Under the pieces are notes generated by a model. It worked only from the letters and a program-made list of their open reading frames with translations. It had not been told where the DNA came from and made no database searches. The translations under genes were made by a program, and so were the position numbers. This document shows positions 36,843-45,847 of a stretch of DNA of 64,000 nucleotides, piece after piece. How positions within the stretch are numbered: the first letter of the stretch is position 1; each line of letters starts with the position of its first letter. Source of the stretch: a virus; IMG/VR virus record IMGVR_UViG_3300021091_000020, positions 59,503 through 123,502 of that record; one strand, written 5' to 3'.

Positions 36843-37331
36843 TTAGTATTGTAGTATAGCATAATCGTAGGCGAGTGTGAGAGAAATCTCAACAAACGCA
36901 TCGTTTGCCCAATCCATTTCACCGAATGTAGTTGCAGTAATGAAAGCACCTTTGAGTGTCCATTCTTCAACCTTATCACCAACAGGACCGAGAATATGAA
37001 GGGTAATATCTTTCTTGTAGAAGTCAGAATAACCATCACGACCTGTTACAGATTCGTGTGATAGACGTACCCATTCCATTGTTGCCTGTGCAGCGGATGG
37101 CACAATCGGATCATACAATTTGATTGTAATATCTTGCCACTCACCTTTACCTTTTACTTTACGTTTGATGTTAATGTGATCCAAAGTAATCGGATTAAAA
37201 GTTATATTTGGGCGGCCTGAACCTTTTACCAGGTAAGCGGGCACACCTTCAATGTACATAATAAAACGATTTTGTAACTTTGGCTCAAACGGGGTAAAAA
37301 ACACTTCCGTGGGATCAAGTAATTCAGCCAT
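36843..37331 (-). CDS. 19: Tail tube protein gp19
   Basis: 162 residues, the T4 gp19 length. Stacks as hexamers to make the inner tube. Characteristic stretches: FEPKLQNRFIMYIEGVPAYLV at the N-terminus (quoted span residues ~15-35), a charged IKRKVKGKGEW turn, and the closing beta strands AFVEISLTLAYDYAIL. It follows the sheath gene as in T4. TTTGGAG precedes the ATG, and a late-type motif is 32 bases upstream, fitting a highly expressed gene. Confidence 0.92.
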   Translation of the reverse strand: MAELLDPTEVFFTPFEPKLQNRFIMYIEGVPAYLVKGSGRPNITFNPITLDHINIKRKVKGKGEWQDITIKLYDPIVPSAAQATMEWVRLSHESVTGRDGYSDFYKKDITLHILGPVGDKVEEWTLKGAFITATTFGEMDWANDAFVEISLTLAYDYAILQY

Positions 37332-37362
37332 TTATTTCTCCAAATTTAAAATACCTTTAACT

Positions 37363-37370
37363 ATAAATAT
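37363..37370 (-). promoter_or_regulatory. Late-type promoter motif
   Basis: Coding strand CGTATATTTATAGTT, 32 bases upstream of the tail tube start at 37331. Confidence 0.55.
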
Positions 37371-37379
37371 ACGAATTTC

Positions 37380-37411
37380 AAAAAAATATGGGGAGAGTAT
37401 TTCATCTCCCC
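37380..37411 (-). terminator. Terminator after tail sheath gene
   Basis: GGGGAGA / TCTCCCC stem (7 bp) with an 8-base loop, followed after ATA by seven T. Lies 13 bases past the sheath stop. Confidence 0.75.
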
Positions 37412-37423
37412 TTTTTATATCAA

Positions 37424-39865
37424 TTAAGCACCTGGAAATGCCGCACCTGTTGATTGAATGTTGAAATCAAGAATGATAAATTCAGCAGTCTTTGCAGGTT
37501 GTAGATAAAGTTGTCCGTAAAGAATGTTACGGTCAATAATATCTGGCGTATTATTACTTTCATCCATGATAACACGGAAGGCGTACAAACCTTGACGTTG
37601 TTGTATAGATTCAAGATATGGGTTCACAATGTTCAAGAAGCGAGTTCTTGTTTGTGATGTGTTTTGTTCAAACACAAGGTATCTTGTGGAGGAAGCAATA
37701 AACTTCTTAGCAGCAATCAAGAGACGGCGAACATTGATACGGTCAAGAGCAGATGGGCGACCTTGCAATGTTTTTTGTCCCCATACGCAGACACCAGATG
37801 CAGGAAATACTGCAATTGGATTTATTCTACCTTCGTATAATTGGTCTCTTTCGGCTTGTGTCAAACGTGTTTTTACTTCAATTACTTCTGTCAAACCACC
37901 ACGATTCAAACCAGCAGGCGCAAACCATTCAGCTGCAACACGGTCATTGAACGCAATAACACCAGGAAGAACAACTGATGGGGGAACCCATACTGGTTTG
38001 TTTCTATCCAAATCAACAATCTTAACCCAAGGATAATATGTTGCGGCATAGTTTGTGTCTAAACCTTCCATTGCAGAAACCGCAGTTGTTATATTATCAT
38101 CATATCCAACTGAATCCATTACATAGAAAGCATCGCCACGAGCTTCACACATTTCAAAGGCATAAGATGTAATACCAGAGTGTAGAGAATGTATAACACC
38201 AGGAGTTACAACCATGTTTACATCAAATTCATCAGCATTTGAAATTGTGTCTAGCGCCTTTTTGTAAGCAGCATATCCACTTGCTCCCTGATTTGAAAGG
38301 TCAAATCCTTGTGTATTAGAAGCCAACATATGTGTTCCTGTTTTCTTTTGAAGATTTGGCTTGTGACCATCGAATCCTCCCTGAAACGGAATCATAAACT
38401 TACGAGTATCAATAGAAGTATTACTTGTTAAAGTAATTGATCCACTATACGGATTAGTTGGAGTTGGAAAATTAGCAGCAGCATGTTGTGTGTAATCACC
38501 CAAATAGAAGTCTACATTAGATCCAGTTGAACGATTAGAAGCAACAGGAAGTGGTCTTAAATAATTAAAATTATCCGTGTTGGAGAAATCATAACTAAAT
38601 CCATAATAAACTCTCTTATTGTATGCAGATCCTATTGTTTGTGAACTTACATAAGTTGCAGCAGCAGGTTGAGTAAATCCACTTGGAATTGGAGTTGTCA
38701 AAGAACGGAAACCAAATGGTACTAAATTAGGAGATACTGCACCATTCTTAACAGCTTCTGTTACTTCAACTCTAATAAATTTTGATTTATTTGAATAATC
38801 ACCATTTACTACAACTTTACCTTCATCGGTAATTGTTACATATCTATCACCAATTACACGAGCAATATATCTTGGAGAATTTGGATCAAGAGTACATTTG
38901 AACGATTCAATTGTTGCAGGTCTTATATCTTCGTCTTGCCATCCATATGGTGTTTGAGGAAGTTTAGATTGATCAACATATCGTACAACAATATCAAAGT
39001 CACCATATTCTGAACCTGCAATTGTTCCAGCAGGACGAATGTTAGAAACACCAACTTTAAGTTCATAATTGGAATGACAACCATGAGAAATAGTTTCAAA
39101 CCTAAATAAGTCTATTGTATTTGCACCAACTTTTTGTGAAGTAACAAAAGGTGTTTGTGCAGCCAAATAATCGTCTGTAAAATCCCATTGTGGTGAATTT
39201 AAAGAACCACTTTCAATTATTAACGTTGTTGCAGCATCGGCAGCAAGTGATGCAGATGCCTGTTGTGTGAAACAAACATAATTGTAAACTGCATTTGTTC
39301 CGTAAGGGTTATATCCAAAAAGATTTCCTATAAAAGATGCATTATTTGGATCTATTGATGAACTAAAAGCTTCACCATTTTGATCCAAAGCATTGGTAAA
39401 TGTTGATTGGTCTGTTTCCATGCCACCTGATATTGTCAGTACAAAACTACCACTATTATTTGATGTTAATGTGGATTTTGCAAACATACTTTCATCATCA
39501 TCATTTCCAATAGCAAATGTTGGATGTAAAAATGATATTAACTTTTTACCCCATGAACCTGTTGCAACGAGAGCAAGAGGATGAGTAAGCATATATCCAC
39601 CAGATCCTAATACTCTAACAATGGTAGCACCACCTGCATTATTTAAATAACTTTTTGCAGTGTATGGAAGGTAAGATTGTTCATACAAACTACCAAACTG
39701 AGCAACAAAATCTTGATAGCTGCTCACTGCAACCGGTACAAAGGCCGGTCCCTTAATTGTAGGTCCTATAAGTGCAGCACCAATGGCTCCCACTCCTGTT
39801 TGGAGGAAGGATAAATCTTTTTCATTGGTAAACACACCAGGACTTATTATTCTTTCAGTTGCCAC
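37424..39865 (-). CDS. 18: Tail sheath protein gp18
   Basis: 813 residues, longer than T4 gp18 (659). The contractile outer sheath. The N-terminus ISPGVFTNEKDLSF is the standard sheath arm, GATIVRVLG follows the first domain, and the C-terminus has the conserved GVCVWGQKTLQ, DRINVRRLLIAAKKFI and FEQNTSQTRTRFLNIV stretches. The middle (residues ~100-480) is an insertion, probably exposed on the surface. The start is GTG at 39863-39865, backed by GGAG seven bases upstream. A late-type motif is 38 bases upstream. Confidence 0.95.
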   Translation of the reverse strand: MATERIISPGVFTNEKDLSFLQTGVGAIGAALIGPTIKGPAFVPVAVSSYQDFVAQFGSLYEQSYLPYTAKSYLNNAGGATIVRVLGSGGYMLTHPLALVATGSWGKKLISFLHPTFAIGNDDDESMFAKSTLTSNNSGSFVLTISGGMETDQSTFTNALDQNGEAFSSSIDPNNASFIGNLFGYNPYGTNAVYNYVCFTQQASASLAADAATTLIIESGSLNSPQWDFTDDYLAAQTPFVTSQKVGANTIDLFRFETISHGCHSNYELKVGVSNIRPAGTIAGSEYGDFDIVVRYVDQSKLPQTPYGWQDEDIRPATIESFKCTLDPNSPRYIARVIGDRYVTITDEGKVVVNGDYSNKSKFIRVEVTEAVKNGAVSPNLVPFGFRSLTTPIPSGFTQPAAATYVSSQTIGSAYNKRVYYGFSYDFSNTDNFNYLRPLPVASNRSTGSNVDFYLGDYTQHAAANFPTPTNPYSGSITLTSNTSIDTRKFMIPFQGGFDGHKPNLQKKTGTHMLASNTQGFDLSNQGASGYAAYKKALDTISNADEFDVNMVVTPGVIHSLHSGITSYAFEMCEARGDAFYVMDSVGYDDNITTAVSAMEGLDTNYAATYYPWVKIVDLDRNKPVWVPPSVVLPGVIAFNDRVAAEWFAPAGLNRGGLTEVIEVKTRLTQAERDQLYEGRINPIAVFPASGVCVWGQKTLQGRPSALDRINVRRLLIAAKKFIASSTRYLVFEQNTSQTRTRFLNIVNPYLESIQQRQGLYAFRVIMDESNNTPDIIDRNILYGQLYLQPAKTAEFIILDFNIQSTGAAFPGA

Positions 39866-39902
39866 TTATTATCTCCGTAAAATTATAGAATGAAATCTGC
39901 AT

Positions 39903-39910
39903 ATAAATAT
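39903..39910 (-). promoter_or_regulatory. Late-type promoter motif
   Basis: Coding strand ACGATATTTATATGCAG, 38 bases upstream of the sheath start at 39865. Confidence 0.55.
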
Positions 39911-39930
39911 CGTGCAAAAAATCAAAACTA

Positions 39931-40290
39931 TCATTCAGTTGATATAAATTTGCCAGAATCCAAATCTAAAACACCATCACCATATTCTTCATTTAATGAT
40001 TTAACCAAATCCGTTTCTTCGGTTTGTAAATTAGAATATTTTGTAAACAAATCTTCTCTAATTTGTTTTACTTGATCCAATCTTTTATTAAGTAGATGTA
40101 ACTCAATTTCAATTTGACCAATTTGAGCAGTTGTGATTGCGTAAGCAGACTGTAAATCTTTTACCCTTTCAATATCAGAATCATTAAATTCTTTCGATAT
40201 TTTTTCATCCGTAGAATTTTTATTATTTTCTGTTACTGAATCATTTGGCAAAACTAAATCATCCGATGACTTTTCACTAAAACTAGACAT
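39931..40290 (-). CDS. Coiled-coil protein of the neck/tail block
   Basis: 119 residues from the ATG that has GAGG six bases upstream; the longer frame begins with TTG. Residues 1-35 are polar and disordered. Residues ~38-95 are a coiled coil (SAYAITTAQIGQIEIELHLL). This pattern is familiar from phage proteins next to the sheath gene, role unknown. It could be a sheath or terminator accessory. Confidence 0.7.
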   Translation of the reverse strand: MSSFSEKSSDDLVLPNDSVTENNKNSTDEKISKEFNDSDIERVKDLQSAYAITTAQIGQIEIELHLLNKRLDQVKQIREDLFTKYSNLQTEETDLVKSLNEEYGDGVLDLDSGKFISTE

Positions 40291-40325
40291 AAAAAACCTC
40301 AATTAATTATTGTTAAATTACTCAT

Positions 40326-40333
40326 ATAAATAT
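40326..40333 (-). promoter_or_regulatory. Late-type promoter motif
   Basis: Coding strand TTGATATTTATATGAGT, 36 bases upstream of the start at 40290. It touches the stop of the gp15-like gene. Confidence 0.5.
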
Positions 40334-41313
40334 CAATCAATTTCGTCTGGATATACTCCTGGCGAATTATTTAACGATATATCTGTAAATTTTTTCTCTT
40401 TACGATCCCTCTCTTTTGATTCTTCGGTAACATCTTCATCTATTGGTCTAAATACAATTCGGTTGTAATCATCAAAAAAATCACTACTTACTGTTCTATC
40501 AACTAACTTTACTTGATTTGGTCCAACAATTCTCTTTGTTGTAGTTTGCATTGCAACTTCTTTTGGAAGCAAATATCCATGCACCAACAGTTGAAAAGAT
40601 GCCCTAACAGTCCTATCTTGTCCTGTTGTATTGTTATCTTCTATCGTAAACCCATCAACATGAGTAGCAAACTTAAAATAATTTTTATCACCAAATGATT
40701 GACCACCAAAATAAATAAAATTTTCTATGACATAGTTTAATTGATTTTGATATTCACACCAAATTATGAAATCATAAGTTACATCAACATAGTCTGGAAT
40801 TGGGGTTAAAAAATATTCACTTGATTTATTTGCACTATACAAATTGCTAAATTTATCATATGGATTGAGTGTATTGTATTTTTGTTTAATAGCATAAGAC
40901 ACATGATATTGATTCGCAACTTTGTTTCTACGAAGTTCATTTTTTACTGTAACAGCAGACCGTCTAAATGTAATCAATGGGACTATTGTTTTTCCTTTTT
41001 TATCTTTTAAGAAACCATCTTTTTGTATTGATGCCCATTTTTCTGCATTAGCATATATTGTTGGAACTGTGATAAATTCACCGTTATCTTCAACGTTCAA
41101 TTGTATTTTTTTATCTATAAAATTTTTTATGGCATAATCAATGTCATATAATGTAATTCCAAAACTGCGAACTTTATCTTTATCTCTACGAACTTCACGA
41201 TGTCTATTACTTCCAATGTCATATATTGGATTTGCCTTTAAATTTTTATTATCAATAAAACTATCATGTGTTCTACTGATTGGGGGTTTTCTATATTTAA
41301 TTGAATTACGCAT
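40333..41313 (-). CDS. 15: Tail sheath stabiliser / completion protein (gp15-like)
   Basis: 326 residues. Caps the tail so that sheath and tube join the neck. The N-terminal third (KYRKPPISRTHDSFIDNKNL, NPIYDIGSNRHREVRRDKD, VPTIYANAEKWASIQKDGF) matches proteins in T4-like phages annotated as gp15. The C-terminal ~50 residues are charged. It overlaps the gp14-like gene by one base and follows the gp13-gp14 order. Assignment rests on pattern and synteny. Confidence 0.65.
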   Translation of the reverse strand: MRNSIKYRKPPISRTHDSFIDNKNLKANPIYDIGSNRHREVRRDKDKVRSFGITLYDIDYAIKNFIDKKIQLNVEDNGEFITVPTIYANAEKWASIQKDGFLKDKKGKTIVPLITFRRSAVTVKNELRRNKVANQYHVSYAIKQKYNTLNPYDKFSNLYSANKSSEYFLTPIPDYVDVTYDFIIWCEYQNQLNYVIENFIYFGGQSFGDKNYFKFATHVDGFTIEDNNTTGQDRTVRASFQLLVHGYLLPKEVAMQTTTKRIVGPNQVKLVDRTVSSDFFDDYNRIVFRPIDEDVTEESKERDRKEKKFTDISLNNSPGVYPDEID

Positions 41314-41837
41314 TATATGTTACCTGGCAAATCATTGCCATCGTTTATTATTTGAGGTCTAAATTCCTCTATATGTATTCTTGACCTTCTTGTTAAGTGT
41401 GTATTAGCTACAATAGAAACATTATGTCCCCATTTTTCTGTAGCAAATGAATAATCTGGATTTTTTCCACCAAAGAATTGATTTTCTTGAATTGCATCAA
41501 CTTCCCAATAATCGCCATTATATTCAATAATATCACCAACTTCTATAAAAATTTCAACCTCTTTCAAATACTCTCGTATAAATGCAAAGTTTGCCGCCTG
41601 TTGGTAATCTTGTCCAAATTCAGTTCCTTCATATGCCTGTGCTTGATAATCTATCAATGACGGAACTTTTATAGGACTATGATAAATCTTTTTGTCCGAC
41701 TCATTGTATATGTTTGTTTTTGTATTTTCCAATGAAAGTTTGTAAACAGCAACTTCTGTATCAATTATATCCGCAATAAGTTCCATATTAAACTTATGAA
41801 CAAGTCCTGCATCTCTGGTTCCGTGAAATAATGGCAT
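41313..41837 (-). CDS. 14: Neck protein gp14-like
   Basis: 174 residues. Part of the head-tail connector. It contains VGDIIEYNGDYWEVDAIQEN and FFGGKNPDYSFAT, conserved in T4-like gp14 proteins, and a terminal basic stretch HLTRRSRIHIEEFRP. TAGGA precedes the ATG. It lies between gp13-like and gp15-like genes, as in T4. Confidence 0.7.
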   Translation of the reverse strand: MPLFHGTRDAGLVHKFNMELIADIIDTEVAVYKLSLENTKTNIYNESDKKIYHSPIKVPSLIDYQAQAYEGTEFGQDYQQAANFAFIREYLKEVEIFIEVGDIIEYNGDYWEVDAIQENQFFGGKNPDYSFATEKWGHNVSIVANTHLTRRSRIHIEEFRPQIINDGNDLPGNI

Positions 41838-41841
41838 TATT

Positions 41842-42972
41842 TTATCCTATGTAAATTGATAAAGGAGTTCCATTCAAACTAGCTGCAAGTGCTTCAGTTT
41901 CTAATCTTTTTGCTTCTAATAATTTACTTCTGGTCATTGTATCTAACATAGTTCTTAATTGTTCTACCAATGCCTGTTTTTCTGCAGTTGCTGCAGAAAG
42001 TAAATCGGCAGCATTAAGAGTTGTTTCACCATTTGGTATTGGTATACTTCCATATTTACCGCGAATATATCCAAGCATTTCTTTTGCCAAAGCAAGACCA
42101 AACGAATATATCCATGTTTTTCCTGGTGAATTTATTTTAGAATAAACCATATAATCATAAGGTGCATTTGACATATCAGACACTTGACCATTTGGATATT
42201 TTAATGGATTACTTCTTTCTTCTTTTACAATATACTCAATCCACAATTTGAAATTTTTTGTTGGTACTGGAAATATACGAAGTTCATTTTTTATTATTTC
42301 AAATGTAAAGGCAGATTTACGCATTAAATCATTGAACTCTATTGCTTGAATACGAAGCAAATCTGCATACATTGGCATCAACATAAATGATACACCAGTA
42401 GAATAAGCACCGAACCCAAATGTGTCAAGCATTGCTTGATTTCCCAAATAAGGATCGTAAAATCTCATTGAAGCCGGTGGGGAATAGTGATGTACTTTTT
42501 TTATTTCTATTGAACCGGTTGGAACTTTTACATCACGTATTAGTGTATCTAAATCATATCGTTGTTTTCCAACAGTAATATCAATAGATGAAGAATAAAA
42601 TTTAACATTACCGTTAGTAAAAGTTTCACTACCATATTCGGTTGCAAGTTGAACTAATCCACCCATGTTTGTTGATATATTTCTTTGAGTCACATTTGAT
42701 CCTGTTGATGAACCCATCAAACTCAAAAGGTTTTGTTGTATATTAAACTGATTAACATTATATGAGTATTCATATACTGCTTCTTCAAAACAAGTATAAA
42801 AATTTACATCCTGCAATTCAACATCAACAATAGGATAACCTAATCTTTTAGCACACCAATCCGCAAAAGGATCTGCTTCTGCTTGAAAATCAGCATCGCT
42901 ATCAAATGTTCCAAACGGTGTGCTACCAGTTGTAAAACTTGAACTACCAGGCCAAATAGGAATATCTGTCAT
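41842..42972 (-). CDS. 13: Neck protein gp13-like
   Basis: 376 residues. Forms the connector ring below the portal. The N-terminus WPGSSSFTTGSTPFGTFDSD and ADWCAKRLGYPIVDVELQD are typical of T4-like gp13 proteins, and the C-terminus is a long helix (TAEKQALVEQLRTMLDTM). It starts within the stop of PhoH (TAAATG), so the two are coupled. GAGAAG precedes the ATG. Confidence 0.7.
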   Translation of the reverse strand: MTDIPIWPGSSSFTTGSTPFGTFDSDADFQAEADPFADWCAKRLGYPIVDVELQDVNFYTCFEEAVYEYSYNVNQFNIQQNLLSLMGSSTGSNVTQRNISTNMGGLVQLATEYGSETFTNGNVKFYSSSIDITVGKQRYDLDTLIRDVKVPTGSIEIKKVHHYSPPASMRFYDPYLGNQAMLDTFGFGAYSTGVSFMLMPMYADLLRIQAIEFNDLMRKSAFTFEIIKNELRIFPVPTKNFKLWIEYIVKEERSNPLKYPNGQVSDMSNAPYDYMVYSKINSPGKTWIYSFGLALAKEMLGYIRGKYGSIPIPNGETTLNAADLLSAATAEKQALVEQLRTMLDTMTRSKLLEAKRLETEALAASLNGTPLSIYIG

Positions 42973-43722
42973 TTACTTCTCGGTTTTTGTTTCTTCAAAA
43001 TACTTCAATATATCATCAACAATAGGATGACGGTGGTTTGTTTTTAACTCATAAACCCCCAATCCATTTATCTTGTCTTTCATATTAAATAAATATGGAA
43101 GACCAGAATCTTTTTTCTGTTTTAAGTCAATTTGTGATATATCACCAGTTAGCATCATCTTTGAATTGATACCAAGACGAGACAATATCATTTCCATTTG
43201 TGCCTTTGTTACGTTCTGTGACTCATCAACAATAACACAAGCATTAACAAATGTTCTACCACGAAGAAAAGAGATAGGAGCAATTTCTATCTTATCTTCA
43301 GCCATTAACTTTTCAATTTTTTCTTTATGGTATAACATATTCATATTTGCTTGAATAGGAGATACCCAAGGATCCATTTTTTCTTTTATATTACCAGGAA
43401 GAAACCCTAAATCTTCATTCGATACCGTTGGTCTTGTGATTATTATTTTTTCTACCTCACGATAGAAAAAACATTCAAGAGCAATTTGTGTTGCCAATAG
43501 TGTTTTACCGGAGCCAGCTTTACCAACAAATACTGAAATTGTATCACGAAGAGCATCAGTTTTTATTCTTTTTTGTTCGTCATTAAGAGTAAGTTGGAAC
43601 TGTATTTTATTTTTAATAGTTTTTCTTCCTTTTTTTATACCCGTTGTATTAAGACTTGATACTTCTTCTTCACTCAACAAATGTTCATTGTTATTCGTTT
43701 CCTCGTTATGTTCAGAACTCAT
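42973..43722 (-). CDS. phoH: PhoH-family ATPase
   Basis: 249 residues. P-loop ATPase with Walker A GKAGSGKT (67-74) and Walker B ACVIVDESQN (161-170), plus the typical ITRPTV and LPGNIKEKMDPW segments. PhoH is common in marine phages; its role in infection is not settled, with RNA helicase or phosphate-related functions proposed. The first ~40 residues are a polar extension. It is placed directly before the neck genes, with AGGAG upstream. Confidence 0.93.
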   Translation of the reverse strand: MSSEHNEETNNNEHLLSEEEVSSLNTTGIKKGRKTIKNKIQFQLTLNDEQKRIKTDALRDTISVFVGKAGSGKTLLATQIALECFFYREVEKIIITRPTVSNEDLGFLPGNIKEKMDPWVSPIQANMNMLYHKEKIEKLMAEDKIEIAPISFLRGRTFVNACVIVDESQNVTKAQMEMILSRLGINSKMMLTGDISQIDLKQKKDSGLPYLFNMKDKINGLGVYELKTNHRHPIVDDILKYFEETKTEK

Positions 43723-43730
43723 AATGGCTC

Positions 43731-44330
43731 CTATAATAATTTAGAAAGGGTTTCTCCCATTGATTTTACGTCAGCTTCAATTTCGGATAATATGTTATCC
43801 AATTTCTCAACCTTATGGGTCCATTCAAAACCTACAATAGCGATAAATTCCGATCCTTTTCGTATCGGATAAACCACTGCTGATTTAGACCCTCTCTGTG
43901 AAAAAAATGCTTTTGTAATTAAGTCCTCTATATTATCTACAACAGGATACACCGCCTTATGATTTACTACATCTTCAACGAAGTTTGAGTAAAGAGAAAT
44001 CGGTAAGTTCTGATATTGCTTAAACTCTGTGCTAACCCCTTCTTCTAGTGATTCAAATGAGGTTGAGAGTTTGGTCATTGATTTGCCTGTTTTGTATTTA
44101 CCACCGTTATGTCTTTGAAGTATAAATGCACGCTGACATTTATATTCTTCTAACAGTTGGTCTAATATGGTTTGGATTAGTTTGGCATGAGAAATCTCTC
44201 GGTCAATTCTTTTTTGTTTATATTCACCGTATTTGTATTTGAGGAACCAAGAAAGAAACACACCAAGTAGTGTGGCAATACTTGATACCGCCAAAGAAAT
44301 GATGTCTATGTATTGAATTTGAGTTTCCAT
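43731..44330 (-). CDS. Membrane-anchored GAF-like domain protein
   Basis: 199 residues. One N-terminal transmembrane helix (residues ~10-32, LAVSSIATLLGVFLSWFL), a short basic helix, and then a GAF-like alpha/beta domain: RAFILQRHNGGKYKTGKSM, SAVVYPIRKGSEFIAIVGFEW. GAF domains sense small ligands or mediate dimers. With the anchor it would sit on the cytoplasmic side of the inner membrane. Eight bases before PhoH. Function in infection is unknown; signalling or exclusion are possibilities. Confidence 0.6.
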   Translation of the reverse strand: METQIQYIDIISLAVSSIATLLGVFLSWFLKYKYGEYKQKRIDREISHAKLIQTILDQLLEEYKCQRAFILQRHNGGKYKTGKSMTKLSTSFESLEEGVSTEFKQYQNLPISLYSNFVEDVVNHKAVYPVVDNIEDLITKAFFSQRGSKSAVVYPIRKGSEFIAIVGFEWTHKVEKLDNILSEIEADVKSMGETLSKLL

Positions 44331-44354
44331 TTGTAATAAATAGCAAAGTGAAAA

Positions 44355-44381
44355 TAAAAAAGGGTGACAAATGTCACCCTT
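44355..44381 (-). terminator. Terminator before the GAF-like gene
   Basis: AAGGGTGACA / TGTCACCCTT, a perfect 10-bp stem with a two-base gap in the loop, followed by a T run. It lies 24 bases past the stop of the gene at 44405. Confidence 0.85.
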
Positions 44382-44404
44382 ATTAAAATTTATTTTTATG
44401 GAAT

Positions 44405-45751
44405 TTACTTTACATATAATAAATTACCATCTTGTATTTTGAACTCACCACGTGGGTTATATGATTCTGTTTTTCCTGCATCTGCAACTTTCTTTTGTAA
44501 TGTTGGTATCATATTTACTATTACTGTTGCAACACTATAAGCAATTAAGCAACCACCAACAATAGTGATAAAAGTTTTAGCCGCAGCAAAAATAGGAGCA
44601 AGTGGTGGAATAAAAAATCCAACAATATCCGCACCACCAGGAGTTAATAATTTTACAGCAACTTCCATTATCTCGGATATTATTCCTGAAAGAATTACAA
44701 ACTCAAATACACCTGGTCCACCTAATAATTTTGTGGCTTCTGAAAACTTTTTTAGCAATTCTTTACCAACCATTGCAGTTACCACTTGTGTAATTTTTGC
44801 TAAAGGTGCAAAAACTGACTGTAATATCTTAACACTTAATTCAACTATACCTTTCAATGCAGGATTTTTAATTGCACCTTCAAGGTGTGTAAACCCACCA
44901 CCTTCAAAAAGAAATGCCCTATCATTTGAACTATTATACAATTCAGAAACAACATTAGAATTTGAAAATAATTTATTTCTTTCTTTAATAATGTTTAATT
45001 TCATTTTTTTAACAGATTCCATAGTTTTTAAGTCATCCAAACCATCCTCGGCCTTTGCTGCATCAACTTTAACATCTTCTGAAGGTGCAACACTACCAGC
45101 AACCATATCTTTTTCCCAAGTTGGAGCGGAAACCCATTTACTATAAAAAGTTGTTGTTAGATATTTTCCAGACTCGAACAAATTTTTTACTTCTGTTGCA
45201 AACGTTTTTGGATCAGATACATTCTGTATTTTCTTTTCTACATCTGCAGATGCTTTAGCGGCAGCAGATTTTGCCTTTCCAGCGAATGATCCAAATGCTT
45301 TCATCAATCCGTCTTTGCATGCTGATGCAACTTCTGATACAAGTGCAGAAAATTCTTTCCAAACCGCTTTTATTTTACCCCAGCCACCTGAAAGAACTTC
45401 TTTTGCCTTATCACCAAGACCTTTAAGACCATCCCATATATCACTAAAAAATCCTTCGGATAATACTGCATCACCGTCTTTGGATTCAACTATTGTTTTT
45501 ACACTTTTATCCAATTTATTTATTATGGACTCACTTAATGATTTTGTTTTTGTCTTTGAAAACAAAATACGCATAGCAGACGCTTCATTTTTTGTAAATA
45601 CATCTGTTTCCAACAATGAATTGATTGCGGATTCATCAAGAGTTGTAAATCTAATGGTGTTTGCGTTGATTTTTTGTGATAATCTCTTTTCCGATACTAC
45701 CTCATTCATAAGATATTTCAAAGAGTTTAATTGTTTACGGCTGTTTGTCAT
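44405..45751 (-). CDS. Large putative internal head protein
   Basis: 448 residues from MTNSRKQLNSLKYLMNEVV; the longer frame starts at TTG. The N-terminal half is helical and Ala/Lys/Glu rich, with LSEGFFSDIWDGLKGLG near residue 105. The C-terminal half has several hydrophobic helices (residues ~290-420, for example IVGGCLIAYSVATVIVNMI), which could insert in a membrane on injection. No family known. The leader-like N-terminus and amphipathic profile suggest a capsid-carried, ejected protein; this is inference. A late-type motif is 43 bases upstream. Confidence 0.65.
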   Translation of the reverse strand: MTNSRKQLNSLKYLMNEVVSEKRLSQKINANTIRFTTLDESAINSLLETDVFTKNEASAMRILFSKTKTKSLSESIINKLDKSVKTIVESKDGDAVLSEGFFSDIWDGLKGLGDKAKEVLSGGWGKIKAVWKEFSALVSEVASACKDGLMKAFGSFAGKAKSAAAKASADVEKKIQNVSDPKTFATEVKNLFESGKYLTTTFYSKWVSAPTWEKDMVAGSVAPSEDVKVDAAKAEDGLDDLKTMESVKKMKLNIIKERNKLFSNSNVVSELYNSSNDRAFLFEGGGFTHLEGAIKNPALKGIVELSVKILQSVFAPLAKITQVVTAMVGKELLKKFSEATKLLGGPGVFEFVILSGIISEIMEVAVKLLTPGGADIVGFFIPPLAPIFAAAKTFITIVGGCLIAYSVATVIVNMIPTLQKKVADAGKTESYNPRGEFKIQDGNLLYVK

Positions 45752-45793
45752 AATGACCCCATAATACTTCAAAATAGTTGATATAGTTTTACA

Positions 45794-45801
45794 ATAAATA
45801 T
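45794..45801 (-). promoter_or_regulatory. Late-type promoter motif
   Basis: Coding strand TAGATATTTATTGTAAAA, 43 bases upstream of the start at 45751. Confidence 0.5.
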
Positions 45802-45811
45802 CTACTAAAAA

Positions 45812-45840
45812 TAAAAAACCTCACATTATTATGTGAGGTT
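45812..45840 (-). terminator. Terminator after the second ParB-like gene
   Basis: AACCTCACAT / ATGTGAGGTT, a perfect 10-bp stem with an AATA loop, followed by TTTTTATTTTT. Eight bases past the stop. Confidence 0.85.
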
Positions 45841-45847
45841 CATTTTA

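Noticed and set aside
44565-45146. Plus-strand open frame of 193 codons
   Set aside because: Antisense to the 448-residue internal protein candidate, without start signal or motif.
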